Positions 8,801-17,324 of a DNA stretch of 59,012 bases are shown in pieces. The position numbers and the translations under genes are program-made. The notes under the pieces were generated by a model that saw nothing but the letters and a program-made list of their open reading frames with translations, did no database searches and was not told where the DNA came from. The first letter of the stretch is position 1. Every line of letters starts with the position of its first letter. Source of the stretch: Millisia brevis NBRC 105863 (GTDB lineage: Bacteria > Actinomycetota > Actinomycetes > Mycobacteriales > Mycobacteriaceae); NCBI RefSeq assembly GCF_001552615.1, contig NZ_BCRN01000024.1:1-59012 (forward strand). The letters run 5' to 3'.

Positions 8801-9844
8801 ATAGAGTCCGCCGAGATCGGCCGGGCCGCCGGATCGCCGATCCGCTCGCAGATCGGCATTCGGATAGCGCTGATGCCGAAGGGCTCCGACCAGCTCCGTG
8901 CCCGCGTCCCGAACGAGGTCGGCGACCGTGGTGCCCGCGTCGATCCGGAACCGAATCGGGACAACATTGGACAGCATGCCCGCGCCGCGGCGCAGGGCCG
9001 CGGTCGTCCGGGTGGTGACCGGCAGACTCAGCACCACGTCGTCCGCGTCCCCGAGACGCGACACGTACGCGGCGACCGCGGCGACGATGATCGCGGAATC
9101 GATCGTCCCGAGTCGCTCGGCCGCCCCGTCGAGGATCCCGCCGACATCCGGCGGAATCACCACGTCCACGCGATGCGGGATCGCGTCCGGCGCAACATAT
9201 CCCGAGCCGCCGGTACCTATCGGCTCCGGCAGGTCGGCCGCCCGTTCGCGCCAGTGGTCACGATCGGTGCGGTAGCGGGTGGAGTCGCGGTAGTCCCGGT
9301 CGGCGGCGACGATCGCCGCGAGCGGGGTCCGGGCCGGCGGGGCCGGGGGCTCGACGCCCGCGCGCAACGCCGAATAGACCGTCGCCACGCGATTGACGAT
9401 GCCAATGGCGCCGAAACCGTCGATCACGATGTGATGAATGCACAGATACCACCGCCAGCTCCGATCGCCGACCCGCAGCGCAGCACTGCGAATCAAGCGG
9501 CCACCCAGGACGTCGAATCCGGCCGAATAATCGGCGATCATCCATTCCCTGGCGGCCGTTTCCGGGTCGGGCTCATCGCGCAGATCGACCACCGGGAAGG
9601 GGTCGTCCGCCCGCGGATCGAGGCACTGCATCGGCCGACCCTCGATTTCCTCGACGCGCACCATGAAGTCCGTCTCGATAAGGACCTCTCGGCAGACCTT
9701 TTCGAGTAGTGCCACGTCGAGGTCGCCGTCGAGCTCGGCGGCGATCGCTATCACGATCGGGAGATCGGGGAGCAACTCGTGCGCGTCCCAGATCCCCCGT
9801 TGCGCGGACGTCAATGGCAACCATTGGCCGACGGTGTCGATCAC
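5807..9844 (-). CDS. Single-module non-ribosomal peptide synthetase C-A-T-TE (siderophore)
   Basis: 1345 residues. Condensation domain with HHIVIDG (137-143); adenylation domain with YTSGSTGLPKG (about 620) and GYGPTEGTD; thiolation site LGGDSI (about 998); thioesterase with GWSLGG (about 1142), which releases the product. No epimerisation or methylation domain is visible. My reading of the ten-residue adenylation code is about D-M-G-L-G-G-G-D-I-K, which I cannot assign with confidence. Start is GTG 9842-9844 after AGGAAAGGGGG. It is followed by the coupled N-hydroxylase and divergent from the formyltransferase. A single C-A-T-TE protein must be used iteratively, or with other NRPS proteins outside the window, to make a multi-hydroxamate siderophore. 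Iron control is likely (see the 9948-9966 box). Confidence 0.88.
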   Translation of the reverse strand: MIDTVGQWLPLTSAQRGIWDAHELLPDLPIVIAIAAELDGDLDVALLEKVCREVLIETDFMVRVEEIEGRPMQCLDPRADDPFPVVDLRDEPDPETAAREWMIADYSAGFDVLGGRLIRSAALRVGDRSWRWYLCIHHIVIDGFGAIGIVNRVATVYSALRAGVEPPAPPARTPLAAIVAADRDYRDSTRYRTDRDHWRERAADLPEPIGTGGSGYVAPDAIPHRVDVVIPPDVGGILDGAAERLGTIDSAIIVAAVAAYVSRLGDADDVVLSLPVTTRTTAALRRGAGMLSNVVPIRFRIDAGTTVADLVRDAGTELVGALRHQRYPNADLRADRRSGGPADLGGLYGPTINIINTSSELVFGDLTGGFDVLSTGPIADLAVTVHPEGMGRRTLTLHGNREIHDRADLADHLDRLLRLLRAIASAPAAAAVRAIDPLRPRDHDRLVPARGPRPPAPIGFDALIAEAVRRAPNRPAMVVRTAAGDLVGPTYAEADRLAGGLADRVRAAGAGPDDLVAIALERSPASVISNWAVTRAGAAFVPIDPTYPAERIAHILRDSGAAVGITVAALRDRLPDDVHWIVVDHLPTADSPHTSTPVSPTPAPPSARPVVTPDRAAYVIYTSGSTGLPKGVVVTHAGLVALAAERRINYLLDGQSRVLHNTSPSFDMAIGEQVMALCVSATLVITPADPNPAELTRLIVDGGVTHALLTPTVLARLDPAAVPDLRVLGVGGEAVGPDLVRRWGIGRTMRNGYGPTEGTDIATVAALRAGEPVTIGSAVHGFDLMVLDSRLRPVIPGAVGELYLGGAGLARGYHHRPDLTAGRFVAHPLEPGKRMYRTGDRVSWMPGSESPPRLRYHGRSDDQVKIRGRRVELGEIEATVAAVPGVRQVAVTLRSTPLGDRLIAYLTVEGEGPGIEAVREHCERTLPHPLVPTAFVIVEEFPRTPNGKLDVRRLPEPQPVSRAPYRPARTPTEAAVIAILEDVLDQSGIGIDDSFFALGGDSIAAIDASARLRAAGLGIGTRDIFERRTIQALAEAAESARHPDAHAADGFDGAALRPILPLRTGGGRAPLFCIHPAIGLSWGYRGLAERLRGDRPIFGVQIPGALPDEPRPIADYPTLTAAAQRYAREIRDVQPEGPYLLLGWSLGGLIAHEVACLLRERDLPVVLVVLDTTIPDPERPVAVGSRPADLAAALGLPVHLIPDAEAPGSGGVDPLALLADVADPVDRATISRLFDASTHAHHLASARVPGVFDGDLLLVTAGRDRPSPEPVVTAWQRHIRGEITVRTVDADHWGICGPEVVDRVGAAVDEYLDRYERAGEPVDADPSSPIGSARPNGPTITRGNP

Positions 9845-9947
9845 GATGCCCCCTTTCCTGCGTTCCGGCAGCGGATCGACTCCGCCGACGCGAACCCTTT
9901 CGCCTCATATGGTGTGCGCCCATCATGAAGGCGTCATGAAATAGGGA

Positions 9948-9966
9948 TGAGGATAGCCTCACCAAC
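9948..9966. promoter_or_regulatory. IdeR/DtxR-type iron box
   Basis: TGAGGATAGCCTCACCAAC matches the IdeR/DtxR consensus TTAGGTTAGCCTAACCTAA at 14 of 19 positions, including the whole central TAGCCT core. It lies in the 200-bp divergent region between the NRPS (start 9844) and the formyltransferase (start 10045), where one repressor site can silence both transcripts when iron is sufficient. Confidence 0.75.
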
Positions 9967-10044
9967 CGATTGTGTAGGGTTTCGAGGAGCTTTGTCGGCT
10001 AGATTCCGAAATCGGGAGCAGCCCCCCCGACACGAGGAGTGAAT

Positions 10045-10980
10045 ATGCGAGTCACGACGTTCGGCTATCAAACCTGGGGTCATCGCACCCTACAAGCGCT
10101 CATCGAGTCGCGTCACGAGGTCGTCCTGGCCGTCACTCACCCGCCGAGCGCTCATGCCTACGAGCAGATTTGGTCGGATTCGGTCGAGGATCTGGCCCGC
10201 GAGAACGGCATTCCGGTGCACCTGGCCAAGCGGCCCGACCAGGATCTGATCGATCGGGTCAAGCGGGCGGAACCGGACATCATCGTCGCCAACAACTGGC
10301 GGACCTGGTTGCCGCGGGAGTTGTTCGATCTGCCGCCGCACGGGACGCTGAACCTGCACGACTCGCTGCTGCCGAAGTACACCGGGTTCTCCCCGGTGAT
10401 CTGGTCGTTGATCAGCGGCGATTCGCAGACCGGTCTGACCGCGCATCGGATGGACGACGGTCTGGACACCGGGGACATCGTGCTGCAGCGCTCGGTGCCG
10501 ATCCGGCCGACCTCGACGGCGACCGAATTGGTGCGCGAGACGATCGATCTGATCCCCGAGGTGGTGATCGAGGCGCTCGATCGGATCGAGGCGGGCACGG
10601 CCACCTGGACTCCGCAGCGCCTCGAGGACCGCACCTTCTTCCACAAGCGATCCGAGATCGATTCGCAGATCGACTGGCGATGGCCGGCCGAACAGATCGA
10701 ACGCCTCGTGCGGGCCCAGTCCGATCCGTATCCGAACGCCTACACCCACTTTCGCGGGCAGCGCCTGCGCATCACCCGCGCCTCGGTGTCACGGTGCGTG
10801 TACGGCGGGACGCCCGGTCGGGTCTTCATCCACGAGGGTGACGGGATGGTCATCGTCGCCGGTGCGGACGCCCATCTGGGCCGCAGTCGCGGCCTGGTGA
10901 TCGAGCGTCTGCGCACCGACGACGGTGTCGAGCACGACGGGCGGGAGTTCTTCCCGCACGGCGGTGGCTACCTGAGCTGA
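10045..10980 (+). CDS. Formyltransferase for hydroxamate siderophore (Fmt-like)
   Basis: 311 residues of the methionyl-tRNA formyltransferase fold, transferring a formyl group from N10-formyl-tetrahydrofolate. The signature NLHDSLLPKYTGFSPVIW contains the His and surroundings of the Asn-His-Asp catalytic set, with VANNWRTWLP just before. A C-terminal Fmt-like subdomain (about 205-300) is present. The sequence is too divergent and the context too specific for the housekeeping enzyme: it sits opposite a siderophore NRPS behind a shared iron box, like the formyltransferases that make N5-formyl-N5-hydroxyornithine in rhodochelin- or coelichelin-type pathways. Start ATG 10045 has GAGGAG just upstream; an earlier GTG at 10039 is less well placed. 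Its last 13 bases overlap the end of the convergent phosphatase gene. Confidence 0.82.
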   Translation: MRVTTFGYQTWGHRTLQALIESRHEVVLAVTHPPSAHAYEQIWSDSVEDLARENGIPVHLAKRPDQDLIDRVKRAEPDIIVANNWRTWLPRELFDLPPHGTLNLHDSLLPKYTGFSPVIWSLISGDSQTGLTAHRMDDGLDTGDIVLQRSVPIRPTSTATELVRETIDLIPEVVIEALDRIEAGTATWTPQRLEDRTFFHKRSEIDSQIDWRWPAEQIERLVRAQSDPYPNAYTHFRGQRLRITRASVSRCVYGGTPGRVFIHEGDGMVIVAGADAHLGRSRGLVIERLRTDDGVEHDGREFFPHGGGYLS

Positions 10981-12146
10981 GCGGACTCCCCGAGCACCAC
11001 TGCCAACTCGGCCAGGGACGCCTCGTACAAGCCGGCGATCGCGGCGACGACCACGGGTTCCGCCTGCAGGGTGGCGTTCCACACCACGATCGAACCCGCA
11101 CCGTCGGGCCGCGGTCCGACCGTGAGCGTCGAGGTATAGGAGTCCATCGGGATGGGACCGTCGAGGTAGGTATAGGCGTACGAGCGTCCCGGATCGTCGT
11201 GGTGGTCGATGCGTTCGGTGGCCCGGCCGCCGTCTGCGAAGGTGGCGGTGCGCACGTCGCCGGCGACCGAGCAGTCGGCGATGGCCGGCACCCACCGGTG
11301 GACCGCGCCGACGTCACCGGCCACGGCCCAGGTCCGCTCGACCGGGGCGGGCACGACCGCCGTCCGGGACACCTGCGCCGGGGTGGTCTCGCCCGCCGGG
11401 CGCAGGATCATCTCGGCCAGGGCGTCCAGTTCGGACTCCGCGACACCGCAGGCCAGCAGGTACGCGCGCGAACCTCCGTGCAGGTGGTCGAGCCATCCGA
11501 GGAATCGCAGCAGGACGGCCGGGTCCGCCCGGTAGGCCTGCTCGGGATAGACGTCGACGGCGTCGCCGTAACTGGCCATCGCCCGCAGCCGTCCCATCAT
11601 GGCGGCGACGTCCTCGGATTGGCGCGCGTAGTTCGCGCAGATATCGCTGCGCAGCACACCGACGGCGTCGAGCAGCACCGCGTAGGCCACGCCGGTGCGA
11701 TCCTTGCCGACCGTGCAGTGGATCAGCGCGGGCAGCGCGTCGGGCGCCGAGAGGGCGGCGACCAATCGTGCGAAGCCGTCCCGGTCGGACAGGTAGTTGA
11801 GGTAGGTGCCCACCAGCGGGTCCGGACCGGGCATCGGCGCCACCGCCGAGTCCGGCTCGAGGGTGCGCCGAATCGCGAACGGCACGTTGACGATCGCGAC
11901 ATCGCTGTCGGTGAAGCCGCCGCTGCCCTCGTTGCGAACCTCCTGTCCGAGCCGCAGATCGACGATCGTGCGCAGGCCCGACTCGGCGACGAACCGGCCC
12001 GCCTCCGCGCGGTCGACGAACTGTGGTGTGGCGCTGCGATACAGCGTCCCGTCGGCGACCACCCGTCCGTCGGTGGTGCGCAGACCGGCGACCGCACGGA
12101 ATCCGAGCAGCCCCTCCGGTCCCCGGATCGCCCGGCGTGCGTTCAT
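10968..12146 (-). CDS. Tyrosine-phosphatase-like domain fused to SRPBCC (START-like) domain
   Basis: 392 residues. The N-terminal 240 residues are a DSP/PTP-type phosphatase of the bacterial Y_phosphatase3 class: the GTLYRSA motif (about 33-39) and the P-loop HCTVGKDRTG (His143-Gly152, CX5R). Residues about 255-392 look like a SRPBCC/polyketide-cyclase-type ligand-binding domain (VPAPVERTWAVAGDVGAVHRW start, long C-terminal helix). I know of no characterised enzyme with this order. The gene closes the long minus-strand operon, about 60 bases after the thiolase gene, which suggests it removes phosphate from a hydrophobic small molecule bound by the SRPBCC part rather than from proteins (inference). 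Start ATG 12144-12146 follows GGGA; an ATG 11 codons upstream is possible. Confidence 0.75.
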   Translation of the reverse strand: MNARRAIRGPEGLLGFRAVAGLRTTDGRVVADGTLYRSATPQFVDRAEAGRFVAESGLRTIVDLRLGQEVRNEGSGGFTDSDVAIVNVPFAIRRTLEPDSAVAPMPGPDPLVGTYLNYLSDRDGFARLVAALSAPDALPALIHCTVGKDRTGVAYAVLLDAVGVLRSDICANYARQSEDVAAMMGRLRAMASYGDAVDVYPEQAYRADPAVLLRFLGWLDHLHGGSRAYLLACGVAESELDALAEMILRPAGETTPAQVSRTAVVPAPVERTWAVAGDVGAVHRWVPAIADCSVAGDVRTATFADGGRATERIDHHDDPGRSYAYTYLDGPIPMDSYTSTLTVGPRPDGAGSIVVWNATLQAEPVVVAAIAGLYEASLAELAVVLGESAQLR

Positions 12147-12206
12147 CGTTGTCCCTTTCCCGTCGAGAGCGCCCGGCATCGACGCCGGGCTCGTGCGGAT
12201 ATCTCG

Positions 12207-13343
12207 TCAGACCGACAGAACCGTGACCACACAGGCGTTCCCGTCCATCCCGGCGGCGCCGCCGCCCATCGTTTCGACCAGTCCCACCCCGTGCCGGCGC
12301 ACCTGCCGCGGCCCGGCGTCGCCGCGCAGTTGCCAGACGATCTCGGCCAGTTGCGCGGTGCCGGTGGCGCCCAGCGGATGTCCCCGCGACAGCAGGCCGC
12401 CGCTGGGGTTGACCGGCTGATCGCCGTCGCGCGCGGTGTGTCCGGAGACCGCGAGGTCGCCGCCCGCTCCGACCTCGGCCATGCCGAGAGCCTCCAGGGT
12501 GGTGATCTCGCCAATGGTGAAGGCGTCGTGCACCTCGAGCACGTCGATGTCCTCGATGCGGCGGCCCGCGTCGGCCAGGGCCCGCTCCCCCGCCCGGCGC
12601 ACGCAGGAGAAGCCCCACACCTCGTCGTGCCGCTGATCCCAGGGGCGCCCGGAGACGGTGGTCGACGACTCCACCAGCACATCGCGATCCGTGCGTCGCC
12701 CGGCCCCGATCACCAGGGCCCCGGCCCCGTCGGTGGTGGGGCAGCATTGCAGCAGCGTCAGCGGGTCGGCGATCGGCCGGGACGCGAGGACGTCCTCGAT
12801 GGTCGGGGGCGCCGCGCGCAGATGCGCGCGCGGGTTGTCCAGGCCGTTGGTCTTGTTCTTGACCGCGACCGCGGCCAGCTGCCGGTCGGTCAGGCCGTGC
12901 ACGTCGAGGTACCGCGCGGCGGTCAGGGCGTAGAGGCCGGGCAGGGGCAGCCCGGTTGCCCCCTCGGGGTCGGTGGCCTCCGGCACGATCGCGCCGGTGA
13001 AGAGGGTCGAGAGTTGATCGACGCCGATGACGAGCACCCGGTCGAAGCGGCCGGAGCGCACCGCGGTCACCGCCTCGTGGTAGGCGCTGGTCCCACTGGC
13101 GCAGGCGTTTTCGATCGTCCACATCGGGATGGCGCCGATGCCGAGCCCCCGCTGGATACGGGTGGCGACGCCGGGCGGCCCGAAGACCGAGCCGACGATG
13201 ATCGCGTCGATCTCGTTGGGTGCGATGTCGGCGTCGCGGATAGCCTCGGCGACCGCCGACCAGGCGAGCGTCTCGACCCGGCGGTCGGCGAAGACGCCGA
13301 AGTCGGAGGTACCCACGCCCCATACCGCTGCCTCACGCGTCAT
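12207..13343 (-). CDS. Thiolase (SCP2/acetyl-CoA acetyltransferase type)
   Basis: 378 residues, thiolase fold. NACASG (nucleophilic Cys near 80), EVHDAFT (His) and GHPLGATG near the C-terminus are the three catalytic motifs; this NACASG/HDAFT form is typical of SCP2-like thiolases that work with a DUF35 protein. It would cleave a 3-ketoacyl-CoA with CoA, or act as a retro-aldol lyase as Ltp2-type homologues do in steroid side-chain degradation. The start (ATG 13341-13343) overlaps the end of the DUF35 gene by 11 bases. Downstream of a CoA ligase and a carboxylase, thiolysis of a carboxylated, CoA-activated ketone would be the logical last carbon-skeleton step (inference). Confidence 0.85.
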   Translation of the reverse strand: MTREAAVWGVGTSDFGVFADRRVETLAWSAVAEAIRDADIAPNEIDAIIVGSVFGPPGVATRIQRGLGIGAIPMWTIENACASGTSAYHEAVTAVRSGRFDRVLVIGVDQLSTLFTGAIVPEATDPEGATGLPLPGLYALTAARYLDVHGLTDRQLAAVAVKNKTNGLDNPRAHLRAAPPTIEDVLASRPIADPLTLLQCCPTTDGAGALVIGAGRRTDRDVLVESSTTVSGRPWDQRHDEVWGFSCVRRAGERALADAGRRIEDIDVLEVHDAFTIGEITTLEALGMAEVGAGGDLAVSGHTARDGDQPVNPSGGLLSRGHPLGATGTAQLAEIVWQLRGDAGPRQVRRHGVGLVETMGGGAAGMDGNACVVTVLSV

Positions 13344-13836
13344 TGCCGTCCCCCGTTCCGTCGGCCGACTCGAGGCCGATCTGCACCAGATCTCCGTCGG
13401 CGTTCGCGGTGAACGCGACCTTCTCGCCCGGCGCCGGCGGCGGCGCGCAGTGCACGTGCACCAGCACGCGGGGCCCGTCGGTGACGTCGACGTATGCCAG
13501 CGCGAACGGCGCCGACCAGCGGCCGACCGGGATGCGCACCGTGGTCACCGCCCACACCGTTCCGACCGGCTCGAAGCCGGCGGTCTCGATCGGGCCGTGG
13601 CAGGCCGGGCACCAGGGCACGTCCGCGCGGGCGAGCGCGTGGCCGCAGGCGCTGCAACGCGCCCCGAGCAGGACACCGTCGACGATCGCGGGCCGCGAGT
13701 CGGCGACCGCGAGGCCGCCGGCCGCCCGTCCGGCGCGGCGCTTGTTCGGCCGCGTGGCGGTCTCCGAGCGGCCCCCGCTCACCGACAATTCCGAGCGGCC
13801 CCCGCTCATCGACGATTCCGAGCGGCCCCCGCTCAT
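13333..13836 (-). CDS. DUF35 OB-fold zinc-ribbon protein, thiolase partner
   Basis: 167 residues. A zinc ribbon CSACGH...CPACH (about 61-79) is followed by an OB-fold segment (about 88-150: GTVWAVTTVRIP...PFALAYVDV). This is the DUF35/ChsH2-C-type accessory protein that binds SCP2-type thiolases. ATG 13834-13836 overlaps the TGA of the carboxyltransferase gene. Unusually, the N-terminus is a tandem repeat, MSGGRSESS, MSGGRSELS, VSGGRSETA, so three successive start-like codons lie in the same context. The first 50 residues look unstructured and basic (RPNKRRAGR). The C-terminus is acidic. Confidence 0.82.
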   Translation of the reverse strand: MSGGRSESSMSGGRSELSVSGGRSETATRPNKRRAGRAAGGLAVADSRPAIVDGVLLGARCSACGHALARADVPWCPACHGPIETAGFEPVGTVWAVTTVRIPVGRWSAPFALAYVDVTDGPRVLVHVHCAPPPAPGEKVAFTANADGDLVQIGLESADGTGDGNDA

Positions 13837-13838
13837 CA
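13763..13838. repeat. 27-bp tandem direct repeat, 2.8 copies
   Basis: Units at 13763-13789, 13790-13816 and a partial 13817-13838 differ at only a few bases. On the coding (minus) strand they encode the SGGRSE-x-x-M/V repeat at the very start of the DUF35 protein, directly over the ATGA junction with the carboxyltransferase gene. The array is a multiple of three, so expansion or loss would keep the frame. Confidence 0.85.
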
Positions 13839-15331
13839 GTGGTCCCCGTGCAGGGTCAGTTCGAATCCGCCGGATTCGACGTGCAGGTATGCGCCGACCG
13901 AGGTGGAGATCAGGGTGCGGATATTGGCCAGTTCCCGGCTGGTCAGCCCGTAGTCGACCGTCCGCTGCGGGGTGGCCCGCATCGCGTCGACGTCGCTCTC
14001 GGGGACCAGCAGTCGCAGGATCAGTTCGTCGTCGGATATCCCGGTGCCGAATTTGCGGCGCAGCTCCGACAGTTCCGGCTGCGGCGGCTCCCAATCGGTG
14101 TAGGTCTTCGCCTTCGGGCCGGCCATGATGTCGTCGAGCACGTTCTGGTCGAGCGGCGCGACCGGCGCCCCGTAGAAACCGTTGACGTAGAGCAGCACCT
14201 CGTCCGGGACGACCGAATAGCGCCGCCCGGTGACCACATTGAGAACCGCCTGGGTGCCGACCAATTGGGAGAAGGGGGTGGCCATCACCGGGTAGCCCAG
14301 TTCCATGCGGATCCGGGCCATCTCGTCGAGGACCTCCTCGAAGCGGTCCTCCATCCCCCGGTCGCGCAGCTGCGCCTTGAACGTTCCCGCCATGCCGCCG
14401 GGCAGTTGGTGGCGGTATTGGTAGAGCGAGAATTCCGCGGCCTGGCCGATCGGGAGGTCCTCGATACCGGCCACCGTGCGCAGGTGTTGTTCCACGGCGG
14501 GCAGTCGTTCGTCGTCGATCTGCACGTCGAAGCCGGCGTAGCGCAGGTTGGCCACGGTGTTCTCGGTGGACGGCAGGGAGACCCCGGCGGCGAGCGGCCG
14601 GCTGGCGGTGTGCACCCGGTCGGCCCCGGCGAGGACCGCCTCGAGGTAGTTGACCGGGGAGAGCGCGTTGTTGGAGTGGAAGTGGGCCTCGACCGGCAGA
14701 TCGCCCGCCTCGGCCTTGATGGCGGTGATCAGGCTGCGGACCCGTTCCGGGGTCAGCAGACCGGCGGCGTCCTCGAGTTCGATGCCGTCGGCGCCGAGGG
14801 CGACCAGCTCGCGGGTCTTCTGCGCGTAGTACGCGTCGGTGTGGAAGGGGCTGTCCGCGTAGAGGATGCACGGCAGGGCCTGCGCGCCGAAGGATTGGGC
14901 GACCTTGATCAGCCGGCCGATCTTGTCGGTATTGAACAGCCCGTCGTAGATCCAGAAGCTGCCGATCCCGTGGGCACAGAGCCGTTCGACCCACAGGTCC
15001 ATCACGCTGTCGGCGGTCAGCCCGAAGGTGACGATGCCGTTGCTGCGGGTACCGGCGCGCACGGTGGTGCGGGGCATCGCCTTCGACAGCGAGATCAGCT
15101 GGTCCCAGGGGTCCTGCTTGCAGTGCCGGACGAGGACTTCGAAGATCGAGCTGCCGACCAGGTCGATCGTGTGGAAGCCGGTGCGATCGAGTTCGCCGGC
15201 GATCGGCAGACCGATCGATTTGGTCATGCGCATGCCCCACCAACTCTGGGGGCCGTCGCGCAAGGTCTGGTCGATGATCTCGATGGTCCGTCGGCCGCCG
15301 ACGGAGGTGTCGGCGGAATCGAGGTACCTGG

Positions 15332-15335
<4 letters not shown>
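13836..15335 (-). CDS. Carboxyltransferase of a biotin-dependent carboxylase (transcarboxylase 5S / oxaloacetate decarboxylase alpha type)
   Basis: 499 residues, HMGL-like TIM barrel plus a conserved PYC_OADA C-terminal domain (HQLPGGM...). DQTLRDGPQS near residue 22 gives the metal-binding Asp, and His218-x-His220 (AHFHSNN) the metal-binding histidines. The position of the carbamylated metal-ligand lysine of 5S and pyruvate carboxylase (KDMA motif) is Glu188 here (IELEDAAG), with the same spacing to the HxH pair. The usual WGGAT substrate motif is IDLVGSSIFE. It therefore probably takes carboxyl from biotin to an enolate substrate other than pyruvate. The start overlaps the biotin carboxylase stop (ATGA). 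The carboxylase and biotin carrier subunits are the next genes upstream. Confidence 0.85.
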
Positions 15336-16742
<1,407 letters not shown>

Positions 16743-16750
<8 letters not shown>

Positions 16751-17324
16751 CGGGTGTTGGGGGTTCGGGCCGGATGAGGAACAGCGGCTGACCGAATTCG
16801 ACCATCTCCGCGTTGCCGACGCGTACGGCGACCACCTCGCCCGCGATCTCGGTGACGACGGGACTCATCAGCTTCATCACCTCGACGATGCCGAGCTGGT
16901 CGCCCTGCGCGACCCGGGAGCCGACCTCCACGAAGGGCGGGGATCCGGGCGACGGCGCGATCCAGAAGGCGCCGACCGTCGGAGCGGTCACCGCCACCAA
17001 TCCGGTTTCGTCGATCGGGGTTTCGCGCGACGGTGGTGGAGCGATGCGCGGCGCGGACACCGCAGGCGGTGCGGGCGGGATCGAAGCGGGGGTGGTCCCG
17101 CTCGTCGCGACCACCGGCGCGGGCGCGGCCGGAGCAGCGGCTGCCGGCGCGGGGGCTGCCGATGCCGGCAGCGGCGGTGCACCGGTCTTGCCGGCGGACA
17201 CGGTGATGTCGCCGACCTTCAGGTGCAGACCCGTCCAGCCGGAGGCCTCGAAGAGGCGCAGGATCTCGGCGATATCCTCCGACCGCACCCGCGCGGCGGG
17301 CGTGGTATCGGCGGGCGAGTTCAT
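16743..17324 (-). CDS. Biotin carboxyl carrier protein
   Basis: 193 residues. The C-terminal lipoyl/biotinyl domain (about 115-190) has the biotinylation motif EVMKLM with Lys151. It follows a long Ala/Pro linker (about 55-105), the usual flexible tether, and an N-terminal AccB-like helix region (VRSEDIAEILRLFEASGWTG). It carries carboxylate between the biotin carboxylase and the carboxyltransferase encoded just downstream. ATG 17322-17324 overlaps the stop of the PPDK-like gene (ATGA), which ties the carboxylase translationally to the phosphotransfer proteins. Confidence 0.92.

Noticed and set aside
13763-13838. CRISPR-like or mobile-element repeat
   Set aside because: Units are directly adjacent without spacers, in frame and only 2.8 copies; it is a simple tandem duplication inside a coding sequence.
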